From contig NZ_DASVMI010000094.1 in NCBI RefSeq assembly GCF_036384435.1, positions 39,801 to 103,800 on the forward strand: a stretch of DNA of 64,000 bases, given 5' to 3'. Below the pieces are notes generated by a model. The model was not told the origin of the DNA. It was given only the letters and a program-made list of their open reading frames with translations, and ran no database searches. The translations under genes and the position numbers were made by a program. Within the stretch, counting starts at the first letter, position 1; every line of letters starts with the position of its first letter. This DNA comes from GSA-30 sp036384435 (GTDB lineage Bacteria > Pseudomonadota > Gammaproteobacteria > Xanthomonadales > Rhodanobacteraceae). Below, piece by piece: positions 35,897-45,072 of this stretch.

Positions 35897-37624
35897 ATGA
35901 GCGGACGCAGAGATCAGCATGACCAGGGCGGTCGAACCGAGCCTCGCCTGGGCAATCTGGATGGCTGGGATAAACCCCAGGGACCGGCACCCGCGGCGCC
36001 GCGTGACGAGTTGCCACATTTTGGCGCGGCCGATCCGGACCGGCGTCGGTCGTCGCCGCGTGCCCCGCAGCCGCCCAGGCCGAGCCGGCGTGGCTGGCTG
36101 TGGCCGTTGTTGCTGTTGCTGGTGGTCGGTTTGGTCGCTTTTGCCTGGGTGGAACAAGACCGCTTGCGCGGGCTCGTGCCGAGCACGGAGCTCAACGATG
36201 TGCTCAGTCGCGCCGATCAGGCTTTGCACGACGGTCGTCTGGACGGTACGGATGGCAAGAGCGCGCGCGAGCTCTACGAGGCAGCCCGGGCGCTGGAGCC
36301 GGACAATGATCGCGCCCGCGACGGCCTGCGCCAAGTCGGGCAGGCCGAGGTGTCGCGTGCCGATGCCGCATTGCACGCCGGCAAGCTGGACGAAGCCTCG
36401 CAAGCGCTGAATGCAGCCCGTGAACTATTGGGCGGCGGTAGCGACGTCGAGCGCCTGGACCAGGAGATCGCCAAGGCGCACAGCGCTAACGTGCAGCCCG
36501 ACGGCCTGATCGAGCGCGCGCAACAGGCGCTCGATGCCGGTCGCCTGGATGGCGATGATGGTGCGGCCAATCTTTATCGTCAGGTGTTGGCGATCGATCG
36601 TAACAACGCGATTGCGCTGCACGGCATGGACAAGGTCGCCGAGGCCATGGCCGCACAGGCGCGCAAGGCCATCGACGATGGCGACCGCAACGGGGCCTCT
36701 GCGATTGTCGATCGCCTTTCCAACCTGATGCCCAATTACGGCGAGTTGCCATCGCTGCGCGCTGCCCTGGTGCAAGCGCAGAAGCAGGACAACGGCGAAC
36801 TGGCGCAAGACATCAAGCAAGGGCAGGATGCCCTGCGTGCCGGCCGTATCGATGGCGATGGGCAGGACACGGCGCTGGCGTACTTCAAGGCAGCGCTGCA
36901 GATCGATCCGGACAACGCCGAAGCCAAGGCAGGCCTGGGGCAGGTAGCGACCGCGCTCATCGTGCAGGCCAATGCCGCCATCGATGCTGACGATGCCGCG
37001 CATGCCGGGCAATTGCTCGAACGCGCGGCCATGTTCGCGCCCAAGTCGGCCGATCTCGCCGCCGCGCATGCGCGTCTGGACGACCTGACTCGTCGAAAAA
37101 ATGCCAGCGACGGCAATCTGCCGGCGATGCAGGCCGGCCAGGACGGTGACCTGGGGACGGCCGCACCCACGACGCTTTCGCCGCAACAGAGTGCACAAGT
37201 GGCGCGCATGGTGCACAAAGCCGATGCCGCGGCGCGCCATGGCGACATCATGCTGCCGCCTGGCGACAGTGCATATGATCTCTATCGAGGTGCCCTGGCC
37301 ATCGACAGCAACAACGAGGCCGCGCGGCGTGGCTTGCAGGAGCTTCCCAATCTGGTGGCGCGCCAGTTCAATCAGGCGATGTCCAATGGCAATCTGGTGC
37401 AGGCCGAGGGGTTCCTCGGCGATCTTTCCGATCTTGCCCCTGGCGACGCCGGCCAGGATCAGTTGCGCCAGCGCCTGGGCAGTGCCTGGATGGACCAGGC
37501 CGAGCAGCAACTGGGACGTGGCGATCGAGCGGGTGCTGCGCAGTCGCTGAACCATGCTGGCAAGCTGTCGTCATCCAATCCGCGCCTGCAACAGTTGAGC
37601 GCGCGTTTGCAGTCGGGATACTGA
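35897..37624 (+). CDS. Membrane-anchored TPR-like repeat protein, function unknown
   Basis: The 575-residue protein begins with a charged, Pro-rich cytoplasmic segment (1-65), then one membrane helix (about 67-84, WLWPLLLLLVVGLVAFAWV), with the rest probably periplasmic. The outer part is built of four diverged modules of about 100-130 residues. Each starts with a short motif (GRLDGTDG, GRLDGDDG, GRIDGDGQ, GDIMLPPGD), followed by a TPR-like pair such as LYRQVLAIDRNNAIALHGM. Helix content and spacing suggest a scaffold for protein contacts. I know no named homologue. The next gene starts 6 nt after the stop, so they are likely cotranscribed. Confidence 0.75.
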   Translation: MSGRRDQHDQGGRTEPRLGNLDGWDKPQGPAPAAPRDELPHFGAADPDRRRSSPRAPQPPRPSRRGWLWPLLLLLVVGLVAFAWVEQDRLRGLVPSTELNDVLSRADQALHDGRLDGTDGKSARELYEAARALEPDNDRARDGLRQVGQAEVSRADAALHAGKLDEASQALNAARELLGGGSDVERLDQEIAKAHSANVQPDGLIERAQQALDAGRLDGDDGAANLYRQVLAIDRNNAIALHGMDKVAEAMAAQARKAIDDGDRNGASAIVDRLSNLMPNYGELPSLRAALVQAQKQDNGELAQDIKQGQDALRAGRIDGDGQDTALAYFKAALQIDPDNAEAKAGLGQVATALIVQANAAIDADDAAHAGQLLERAAMFAPKSADLAAAHARLDDLTRRKNASDGNLPAMQAGQDGDLGTAAPTTLSPQQSAQVARMVHKADAAARHGDIMLPPGDSAYDLYRGALAIDSNNEAARRGLQELPNLVARQFNQAMSNGNLVQAEGFLGDLSDLAPGDAGQDQLRQRLGSAWMDQAEQQLGRGDRAGAAQSLNHAGKLSSSNPRLQQLSARLQSGY

Positions 37625-37630
37625 AAGCGC

Positions 37631-38479
37631 ATGGCGGTACTGGTTATTGGAGCCAGCGGCCAGATCGGCCGCTTTCTGCTGCCCCGCCTGGCGACGCGCG
37701 GCGAACGGGTTATCGCATTCAGCCGCCAGGAGCAGGCGCCCATCGAAGGCGTGCAATGGGTACGTGCCCAGGTGCCCGACTCGCCGTTGCCGGAGGGGCG
37801 CATCACCGCCATCATCAGCATGGGACCACTGGTCGGGTTCGATGAATGGCTTTCGCGAATCGACTTGCACCAGCGGCCTCGCGTGATCGCCACCAGTTCG
37901 ATGAGCGCGCAATCCAAGCTCGATTCGGAGTTACGCTCCGAACGCGAGCTGGCTCAGAGCATGCGCGACAGCGAGGCCCGGATGGCACGCCTGTGCGATC
38001 GCCACGGCTGCCCATGGATCGTGCTGCGACCCACCATGATCTATGGCATCGGCATGGACAAGACACTTTCGCCCATCGCACGGCGCGCCATGCAGACCGG
38101 GGTGTTTCCCTTGTTGCAGGGTGAAGGCCTGCGCCAACCGGTGCATGCCGACGATATCGCCCAGGCCATCGTGGCCGCGCTGGACCGGCGCGAGGCGTCG
38201 GGTTACATCCTGCCCATCGGAGGCGGCGAACGGCTGAGCGTGCGCGACATGTTCGTGCGAGTACGCCGCAGCCTGCCGCGCTGGACGCTACCCATGCCGG
38301 TGCCATTGCGAGCGTTACGCATGTTGCGTTATTTCATGCAGAACGTACGCGGCACGCTGTCGCGCTTCCAGACCGACCTGGTCGCCGACAACACGGAATT
38401 GGAGCGTCGCCTGGGGGTGCGGCCGCGACCTTTCAGGCCCGATCCCTCCTGCTGGGAACCTTCCGGGCGTGTGCGTTGA
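37631..38479 (+). CDS. NAD(P)-binding SDR-type epimerase/dehydratase-like protein
   Basis: A 282-residue protein with an N-terminal Rossmann fold (VLVIGASGQIGRFLLPRLATRG, the GxxGxxG nucleotide site) and the shape of an atypical extended short-chain dehydrogenase. The middle has IVLRPTMIYGIGMDKTLSPIARRAMQTGVFPLLQGEGLRQPVHADDIAQAIVAAL, typical of NAD-dependent epimerase-like proteins. The catalytic YxxxK is not seen where expected (the stretch after ATSSMSAQSK reads LDSELRSERELAQ), so it may be a redox sensor or a non-classical enzyme. It follows the TPR-like gene by 6 nt. The substrate cannot be told. Confidence 0.8.
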   Translation: MAVLVIGASGQIGRFLLPRLATRGERVIAFSRQEQAPIEGVQWVRAQVPDSPLPEGRITAIISMGPLVGFDEWLSRIDLHQRPRVIATSSMSAQSKLDSELRSERELAQSMRDSEARMARLCDRHGCPWIVLRPTMIYGIGMDKTLSPIARRAMQTGVFPLLQGEGLRQPVHADDIAQAIVAALDRREASGYILPIGGGERLSVRDMFVRVRRSLPRWTLPMPVPLRALRMLRYFMQNVRGTLSRFQTDLVADNTELERRLGVRPRPFRPDPSCWEPSGRVR

Positions 38480-38568
38480 ACGGCAAAGGCCGGCTTTTGC
38501 CACGAATGGTCCGCAAATAGTCACGAATCCGGGGCCGGCGTTCAGACGCCCGCCGGCAAGCAGGCCCT

Positions 38569-40932
38569 ATGATCGGCCCACTCCGTGTCAGGGATTTCGC
38601 TGCGTTGTCCTTTCTGAGCCGACTTTCAGCCATCGCCCGCGCCATCTGGCCCTGGGTCCGCATTCCGTTCTGGGTCTTCATGGGGCTGCTGTTCGGTTTC
38701 GTGTTGCCCTATACGGTGATCCTCAACAAGCGGGTGCAGGATCGCTTCAACGATCTTGTATTCGCGGTGCCCACGCGCGTGTATGCGCGCCCGTTGCCGC
38801 TGGCCGCCGACGAGGCCATGTCGCCGTCGATGCTGGAGCTTGAACTGACGTTTGCCGGCTATACCCGCGATGAGCGCGGCGAAGTGGCGGGCAGTTGGAC
38901 CAAGAACGGCAGCACCTATTTCATCGCCTCGCGTGGGTACGCCGGTCCCGATGGCGGCGAGCTGCCGCGTCGCATCCGCGTCGTGCTGGGCAAAGGTCAG
39001 GTGTTGTCCATCAAGGACATCGCCAGCGGCAAGCCTATCGATACCACCCACCTTGATCCGGCGCGTATCGCCACGTTGTATGGTTCGGCCCAGGAAGAGC
39101 GTCGAATCGTACGTCTTGCCGACGTCCCCCCTCTGCTGCTCAGTGGTTTGCAGGCGGTCGAGGATCGCGACTTCAAGCACCACTTCGGCATCGATATCGG
39201 CGCGATCCTGCGCGCGACCTTTGCCAACCTGCGCGCCGGCCATACGGTGCAGGGCGGCTCCACGCTGACCCAGCAATTGGTGCGCAACCTGTTTCTGGAT
39301 CGTGACCAGAACTACACACGCAAATTCAACGAAGCGTTGATGTCGGTGTTGATCGAGGCACATTATGACAAGGGCCGCATCCTGGAGGCCTACGTCAACG
39401 AAGTCTTCCTCGGTCAACAGGGCAGCCAGGCGGTGCACGGTTTCGCTGCGGCGTCGGAGTTCTATTTTGGTCGTCGCATGGAGGACCTGCGTCCGCAGGA
39501 AATCGCCTTGCTGGTCGGCATGGTGAAGGGACCCAGTTATTACGACCCGCGCCGTTATCCCGATCGTGCGTTGTCACGGCGTAACTTGGTGTTGCAGCAG
39601 TTCGTCGATACGGGCTTGCTGACAGCCGAGCAGGGCAAGGCAGCGCAGGCCACGCAGCTGGGCCTGGCTGGCGCGGGTCAGCTACCGCACAACCGGTTCC
39701 CTGCTTTCATGCAACTGGTGCGCGCGCAGATCACCAGTGACTTCGATGACGAGACGCTCAGCGCAGGTAACCTGAGCATCTTCACCACGCTTGATCCGGC
39801 CGCGCAGCTATATACCGAGCAAGCCGTAGCCGATACCGCCAAGGCGCTGGGCAAGCGTGGCGATGCGGCGCAGGCCGCGGGCGTGGTCACCGATGCGCAC
39901 ACGGGCAGCGTGCTGGCCATCGTTGGTTCGAAGGACCCGGGGGATCAGGGTTACAACCGCGCGATCGACGCGCGGCGTTCGATCGGTTCGCTCATGAAGC
40001 CGTTCGTCTATCTGGTCGCCCTGACCGACCCCTCGCGCTGGAATCTTTCCACGCTGATCGACGATTCGCCGGTGGCCATGCGCCAGCCCGATGGCACCAT
40101 GTGGACGCCGCAGAACGACGAACACGACGTGCACGGCATGGTACCGATGGTCGATGGCCTGATTCATTCGTGGAATCTGGCGACCATTCATATGGGCCTG
40201 GAAGTGGGCGTGCCGCGCATCAAGGCGTTCCTCGAATCGTTCGGCTTGCAGGACGTCAATCCCGGTCCGTCGTTGTTGCTTGGTGCGCAGGGTATGTCCC
40301 CTTTGCAGGTAGCCCAGCTCTACCAATACATCTCGGCTGACGGTCACGCCTTGCCATTGCTCGCGGTCAATGGTGTCGTCAATGCCGACGGCCGCACCAT
40401 CAAGCGCTACGAGGTCAAGGGTGGTGACGGCGAGTACCAGGATGCCGTGCGCCTGACCACCTGGGCGATGCAGCAGGTCGTGCGCTCAGGGACTGCCGCG
40501 GCGATCGGCAATTCCAACCTTGGCATACTCAACGCCGCTGGCAAGACCGGCACCAGCAACGACCAACGCGACAGCTGGTTCGCCGGTTTCACGGGCGAAC
40601 ACCTGGCGGTGTTCTGGATGGGCCGCGACGACAACAAGCCCAGCGGGCTCTACGGCGCAACGGGCAGCCTGCGCATCTGGCAGAACTTGTTCCGCAAGCT
40701 GCCCACGCGGCCCTTGTCCACGGCGCTGGGTCCGAATCTGGAAATGGCCTGGATCAATCCACAGGATGGCAAGCGTACCGATCCATCGTGTCAGGGCGCA
40801 CGTCAGTTCCCTGTCGTTGTCGGTACTCTGGCGTCCGAATCGGAAGGCTGCTTCTGGCAGCATGTCGAAAATATCTTCGGTAGCGGCAAGGACGAACCCG
40901 CACCGGCCTCAACCGCATCCGTACGAGATTGA
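38569..40932 (+). CDS. mrcB: Penicillin-binding protein 1B (bifunctional transglycosylase/transpeptidase)
   Basis: A 787-residue class A PBP that polymerises glycan strands and cross-links peptides. After a membrane anchor (about 28-50, IPFWVFMGLLFGFVLPYTVIL) come the UB2H-like region and the GT51 domain, with EDRDFKHHFGIDIGAILRA (catalytic Glu, about 198) and GGSTLTQQLVRNLFL. The transpeptidase domain carries SIGSLMKPF (SxxK, nucleophile Ser near 470), SWNLATIH (SxN) and GKTGTSNDQRDSWFAG (KTG, near 658). The UB2H module, which in E. coli binds the LpoB lipoprotein, supports 1B over 1A. A lipoprotein gene with TPR-like helices starts 5 nt after the stop. Confidence 0.92.
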   Translation: MIGPLRVRDFAALSFLSRLSAIARAIWPWVRIPFWVFMGLLFGFVLPYTVILNKRVQDRFNDLVFAVPTRVYARPLPLAADEAMSPSMLELELTFAGYTRDERGEVAGSWTKNGSTYFIASRGYAGPDGGELPRRIRVVLGKGQVLSIKDIASGKPIDTTHLDPARIATLYGSAQEERRIVRLADVPPLLLSGLQAVEDRDFKHHFGIDIGAILRATFANLRAGHTVQGGSTLTQQLVRNLFLDRDQNYTRKFNEALMSVLIEAHYDKGRILEAYVNEVFLGQQGSQAVHGFAAASEFYFGRRMEDLRPQEIALLVGMVKGPSYYDPRRYPDRALSRRNLVLQQFVDTGLLTAEQGKAAQATQLGLAGAGQLPHNRFPAFMQLVRAQITSDFDDETLSAGNLSIFTTLDPAAQLYTEQAVADTAKALGKRGDAAQAAGVVTDAHTGSVLAIVGSKDPGDQGYNRAIDARRSIGSLMKPFVYLVALTDPSRWNLSTLIDDSPVAMRQPDGTMWTPQNDEHDVHGMVPMVDGLIHSWNLATIHMGLEVGVPRIKAFLESFGLQDVNPGPSLLLGAQGMSPLQVAQLYQYISADGHALPLLAVNGVVNADGRTIKRYEVKGGDGEYQDAVRLTTWAMQQVVRSGTAAAIGNSNLGILNAAGKTGTSNDQRDSWFAGFTGEHLAVFWMGRDDNKPSGLYGATGSLRIWQNLFRKLPTRPLSTALGPNLEMAWINPQDGKRTDPSCQGARQFPVVVGTLASESEGCFWQHVENIFGSGKDEPAPASTASVRD

Positions 40933-40937
40933 AGATC

Positions 40938-41462
40938 ATGCTTGCCAAATGCTCTCCGTTGCTTCCTTCGTTGCTTGCCATGGTTGTGCTGGCTGGCTGT
41001 ACGACGGTGCCACCACCGGCGCCTCCCGCCCCGCAAGCCAAGGCTGACAGCCTGATCCTCGCCTCGATCAAGGCGGCTGGCGACAAGGAAAAGTCGGCCA
41101 TCGACGTCAACCCCTTGCGCAATCCCGGGGTAGCCTCGCTCCAGGACGCCGCGCAGGCTGACGTGCGCGCCGGGCGCTATCCTGATGCCGCGGCTAAGCT
41201 GGACCAGGCGCTGAAGCTCAGTCCGGATTCGCCGGATCTATTGCAGGATCGCGCGGAATTGGCCATTCGCCTGCACGATTACGCGTCGGCGGAAAAGTTG
41301 GCGCATCGCTCGTGGGAACTTGGCCCGCGTCTAGGACCGCTGTGCGCACGCAACTGGCAAACGATCGTGGAATTGCGCGATCGCGCAGGCGACCAGGCTG
41401 CTGCGGCCCAGGCGCGCAACGCCGTAGGGCAGTGCCATGTCGAAGGCGTGCAGCGATACTGA
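40938..41462 (+). CDS. TPR-like lipoprotein next to PBP1B
   Basis: The 174-residue precursor has a lipoprotein signal with lipobox LAGC (Cys21), followed by TTVPPPAPPAP, a flexible Pro-rich linker. The mature part has two or three helical TPR-like hairpins (AAQADVRAGRYPDAAAKLDQALKLSPDSPDLLQDRAELAIRLHDYASAEKLAHRSWEL). ATG 40938 was chosen; a TTG 9 nt earlier overlaps the PBP1B stop but gives no gain. Lipoproteins of this kind are natural candidates for PBP1B regulators (the role LpoB has in enteric bacteria and LpoP in Pseudomonas, the latter also TPR-bearing). That is inference from position and fold; family membership was not tested. Confidence 0.78.
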   Translation: MLAKCSPLLPSLLAMVVLAGCTTVPPPAPPAPQAKADSLILASIKAAGDKEKSAIDVNPLRNPGVASLQDAAQADVRAGRYPDAAAKLDQALKLSPDSPDLLQDRAELAIRLHDYASAEKLAHRSWELGPRLGPLCARNWQTIVELRDRAGDQAAAAQARNAVGQCHVEGVQRY

Positions 41463-41478
41463 TGCCTCCCACCCCCGT

Positions 41479-41590
41479 GGGAGCGACTTTGTGGTGGCGA
41501 TGCAAGTCGCGACTCAGGTCGCGGCTTGGAGGTTTTAAAACCTCCAATCTGCGACTGAATCGCAGATTACATCGCCACTGAGGTCGCTCC
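41479..41590. repeat. Palindromic intergenic element, family 2, copy A
   Basis: Between the lipoprotein and yoaA genes. The centre (41526-41547) is a perfect 22-nt palindrome with core GAGGTTTTAAAACCTC. It is flanked by hairpins TCTGCGA/TCGCAGA and GCGACTCAGGTCGC. The outer arms GGAGCGAC and GGTGGCGATG pair with CATCGCCAC and GTCGCTCC at the far end, so the whole span can form one cruciform. Looser relatives are at 49.0 and 53.8 kb. Confidence 0.75.
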
Positions 41591-41669
41591 TGCGCGGGAA
41601 ATGGACCGCGGAAATCCCCACCGGCGTCGCGCTCGAGCATCCCTGCCAACCATCAGCCATACTAGGCCG

Positions 41670-43619
41670 ATGACCGATCCGGATATTGCCGACCTGCTTG
41701 GTGCAGATGGCCCTTTTGCCCGTGACTTGCCCAACTTCCTGCCGCGCGAGGCGCAACAGGAGATGGCCAGGGCTGTGCAGCATGCGATTGCCGAACGCGA
41801 CACCTTGGTCGCCGAGGCTGGCACGGGAACCGGCAAGACTTACGCTTACCTGGTGCCAGCATTGTTGTCGGGCGAACGCGTGATCGTGTCCACCGGCACC
41901 AAGGCGCTACAGGACCAACTCTATTTCCGCGATCTGCCGCGCGTGCGCTCGGTGCTCGGCGCGAACGTCAAGACGGCCTTGCTCAAGGGGCGGGCCAATT
42001 ATCTTTGCCTGTATCGCCTCGACCAGACTGTCCGCGAAGGAGCCAGCTTTGATCGCGAACATGCTGGGCAATTGGCAGCAATCCGCGCTTGGTCGGCGCG
42101 CACGCGACGCGGCGATCGCATGGAACTGGCCGAGGTGCCGGAAGAGTCTGCGATGTGGCTGCGCGTTACCTCGACACCGGATAATTGCCTGGGCGTGGAG
42201 TGTCCTTTCTACGATGACTGCCATGTCATCAAGGCACGCCGGGAAGCGCAGGAGGCCGAGATCGTCGTCGTCAATCATCATCTGCTGTTCGCCGATCTGG
42301 CTCTCAAGCAGGAAGGTTTCGGCGAAATCCTACCCGGCGCTCAGGCATTCATTCTTGACGAAGCGCACCAGATTCCCGAACTGGCCGGGCAGTTCTTTTC
42401 GCAGAGCATAAGTGCGCGCCAATTGACCGAACTGGCACAGGACAGCCTGAGCGAATGCACCGGCATTACAGGTGCGCTCGGTGCGGTACTGGAGCCCGTC
42501 GAAGCCTTGCAGGAGGCCGTGCGAAAGCTTCGCCTGTCCATGGATGCCATGCCGCAGCGCGGTCCCTTTCACCAACTCGATGGTAGCGCATCGGTGCGCA
42601 CAGCCTTGCATGATTTGCGTGAGCTGATGGCGGCGCTGGCCGATGTACTGGCCTCACAGGCGGAACGTTCGCGTGGCATGGCCAACGTATTCGAACGTGC
42701 CTCGATGTTGAGCGAGCGACTCGATCGCATTGCCGATGGCGGTGGCGAACAGGACGTGCGCTGGTATGAACAATTCCCCCGTGGGTTTGCCTTGCATGCC
42801 ACGCCGCTGGACCTGGCTGCGCCATTGCGCGGCTTGCGCGAGCGCACACAGGCAGCATGGATTCACACATCGGCTACGTTGTCGGTGGCCGGTGATTTCG
42901 GCCATTTTGCCCGCCAACTTGGCCTGGAAGATCCACAGACGCTTAGCCTGCAAAGTCCATTCGATTACGCTCGCCAGGCATTGTGTTACCTGCCGCAGGG
43001 TCTGCCTGATCCGGCCGCGCGTGACTATATCGACCGAGTGATCGACGTAGTGTTGCCGGTGCTGCGTGCCTCCAACGGCCGCGCTTTTCTATTGTTCACC
43101 TCGCACCGGGCGTTACGGCGCGCAGCCGAGCTTCTGCATCAGCGCGTGCCCTGGCCATTGTTCGTGCAGGGCGCTGCACCACGGCATCGATTGTTGGAGG
43201 AGTTTCGCGCAAGCGGTCACGGTGTCTTGCTTGGCGCGGCCAGTTTCTGGGAAGGCGTGGATGTGCAAGGCGATGCACTATCGGTCGTCGTGATCGACAA
43301 GCTGCCATTCGCAGCGCCGGATGATCCTGTCCTGCAAGCCAGGCTCGATGCCTTGGAGCAATCGGGCATCAACCCGTTCATGGGTTGGCAGGTGCCCAGC
43401 GCCGTGATTGCGCTCAAGCAGGGCGTGGGGCGTCTCATACGCGACGTGCGCGATCGTGGCGTGCTGGTGCTGTGCGATCCCAGGCTGACCGGCAAAGGCT
43501 ACGGCAAGCTGTTTCTTGCCAGTTTGCCGGCCATGCCACGCACGCGCGATATCGATGATGTCCAGGCCTTTTTTACTCAAAATGGCTCTGTATCGATGGG
43601 GGAAGACGCCCTGCCATGA
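41670..43619 (+). CDS. yoaA: XPD/DinG-type ATP-dependent DNA helicase YoaA
   Basis: A 649-residue superfamily 2 helicase with an iron-sulfur domain. Walker A is AEAGTGTGKTYAYLVPALL (about residue 50). The cluster cysteines are in KGRANYLCLYRL and DNCLGVECPFYDDCHVIKARR, then VVNHHLLFADL and DEAHQIPELAGQFF (DEAH box). C-terminal motifs include LFTSHRALRRAAELL, ASFWEGVDVQGDALSVVVIDKLPF and QGVGRLIRDVRDRGVLVLCDPRL. YoaA in E. coli works with the HolC clamp-loader subunit on damaged forks. ATG 41670 was chosen over the earlier in-frame ATG 41601 because conserved sequence begins there and the extension runs into the repeat. Confidence 0.9.
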   Translation: MTDPDIADLLGADGPFARDLPNFLPREAQQEMARAVQHAIAERDTLVAEAGTGTGKTYAYLVPALLSGERVIVSTGTKALQDQLYFRDLPRVRSVLGANVKTALLKGRANYLCLYRLDQTVREGASFDREHAGQLAAIRAWSARTRRGDRMELAEVPEESAMWLRVTSTPDNCLGVECPFYDDCHVIKARREAQEAEIVVVNHHLLFADLALKQEGFGEILPGAQAFILDEAHQIPELAGQFFSQSISARQLTELAQDSLSECTGITGALGAVLEPVEALQEAVRKLRLSMDAMPQRGPFHQLDGSASVRTALHDLRELMAALADVLASQAERSRGMANVFERASMLSERLDRIADGGGEQDVRWYEQFPRGFALHATPLDLAAPLRGLRERTQAAWIHTSATLSVAGDFGHFARQLGLEDPQTLSLQSPFDYARQALCYLPQGLPDPAARDYIDRVIDVVLPVLRASNGRAFLLFTSHRALRRAAELLHQRVPWPLFVQGAAPRHRLLEEFRASGHGVLLGAASFWEGVDVQGDALSVVVIDKLPFAAPDDPVLQARLDALEQSGINPFMGWQVPSAVIALKQGVGRLIRDVRDRGVLVLCDPRLTGKGYGKLFLASLPAMPRTRDIDDVQAFFTQNGSVSMGEDALP

Positions 43620-43719
43620 CTTTGCCCTCATCGTGCCCGTAAAGTGCCAGGAAACACCAAGTGCAGACGTAGGCTGCCGTGATCTCCTGAGCATCACTCA
43701 ACCTAAGGATTAGGCTGCC

Positions 43720-45072
43720 ATGAAAACGCAATGGATACACAGTGTGACCGCCAAGGTGCTAGGCGTGGGCTTGCTGGCACTTCTGATGCTTATTCCGTTG
43801 GGCCAGGTAAGAAATCTGATTGGCGAGCGTCAGGACCTGCGTCAGCAGGCCGTGGCACAAATCGCGCAAGGATGGGGTGCCGAACAGACATTGGGCGGCC
43901 CTGTACTGGCGGTGCCAGGTCGTCGTTCTGTATTGATGGCCGACAGCACGTCTGCGCGAGAGGTAGCGACGACGAATATCGTACTGCCCGACCAGCTCAA
44001 GGCCGACGTTTCCATGCAGGTTGACCGGCGCAGCTTTGGTATCTATGCAGCGCCGATATATCTATCGACTATTCATCTCACAGCGCGCTTCCTGCCCGAG
44101 GATGTCCAGAAAGCCGCGCGAGCCAGTGCGTCGCAATGGGAGCCAGGCAAGGCGGAGATCCGCTTGCTACTGAGTGACTTGCATGGCCTGCGCAAGGCTA
44201 CGTTGCGCGTCGATGGCAAGGTGCAGCCGCTGGAATCCTCAGCAGGGCGCATGGCGGGTTTGTCCAGCGTGGTGCTACCCATTTCCCTGGATATGACTTC
44301 GGCCAAACCGATCGAACTGGACGCAGAACTGGAAGTAGCCGGCACCGAATCCATGCAGGTGCTTCCCCTGGGGCGCAGCACCGATGTGTCGATGCAGGCA
44401 CCCTGGGGTGACCCAAGCTTTACCGGTGCCTCTTTGCCAATCGATCGGCAAATCCAGCCGAAACATTTCTCGGCGCATTGGCATGCCTCGGACCTCAACC
44501 GCAGTTATGGTCAATATTGGGAAGACGGCGACGAAGCCACCGGACAGGCGGTGATCTCATCGGGTTTCGGCGTGCAGCTCTACCAGCCGGTAGATGTCTA
44601 CCAACGCAATGATCGGTCGGTGAAGTACGGCCTGTTGTTCATTGGCATGACGTTCGTGGTGTTCTTCCTGTTCGAGGTGCTCAAACGCTTGCGCGTGCAT
44701 CCGGTGCAATACCTGCTGGTCGGCGCTGCCCTGGCTACGTTCTATGTGTTACTGCTGGCGCTATCGGAGCAGATCGGGTTCGCCTTGGCATATGTCATTG
44801 CCGCGGCGGCGGCCGTACTGATTGTCGGCGGCTATGCATGTGCTGTGTTGCGCGCTCGCCAAGCCGGTGTATTACTCGGTAGCGCCCTGGCGATGGTTTA
44901 TGCCCTGCTGTACGGCCTGGTCGCCGCCGATCAGTATGCCTTGCTGATTGGTGCGGTGGCCTTGCTGGTTGTGGTGGCGCTTCTGATGTATCTCACGCGA
45001 CGTATCGACTGGTATGCCTATGCGCCAGATTCCGTGTCGCGCCATGATCCGGCTACCATGGACAAACCATGA
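43720..45072 (+). CDS. creD: Inner membrane protein CreD
   Basis: A 450-residue membrane protein with one N-terminal helix (AKVLGVGLLALLMLIPLGQV), a periplasmic domain of about 270 residues beginning RNLIGERQDLRQQAVAQIAQGWGAEQTLGGPVLAVP, and about five C-terminal helices. This is the CreD layout. CreD belongs to the CreBC regulon and is linked to envelope integrity and beta-lactam response in Pseudomonas, Aeromonas and Stenotrophomonas. No creBC genes are in the window, so control must come from elsewhere. Its last codons overlap tsaB by ATGA, an unexpected coupling of an envelope-stress gene to an essential tRNA-modification gene. Confidence 0.9.
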   Translation: MKTQWIHSVTAKVLGVGLLALLMLIPLGQVRNLIGERQDLRQQAVAQIAQGWGAEQTLGGPVLAVPGRRSVLMADSTSAREVATTNIVLPDQLKADVSMQVDRRSFGIYAAPIYLSTIHLTARFLPEDVQKAARASASQWEPGKAEIRLLLSDLHGLRKATLRVDGKVQPLESSAGRMAGLSSVVLPISLDMTSAKPIELDAELEVAGTESMQVLPLGRSTDVSMQAPWGDPSFTGASLPIDRQIQPKHFSAHWHASDLNRSYGQYWEDGDEATGQAVISSGFGVQLYQPVDVYQRNDRSVKYGLLFIGMTFVVFFLFEVLKRLRVHPVQYLLVGAALATFYVLLLALSEQIGFALAYVIAAAAAVLIVGGYACAVLRARQAGVLLGSALAMVYALLYGLVAADQYALLIGAVALLVVVALLMYLTRRIDWYAYAPDSVSRHDPATMDKP

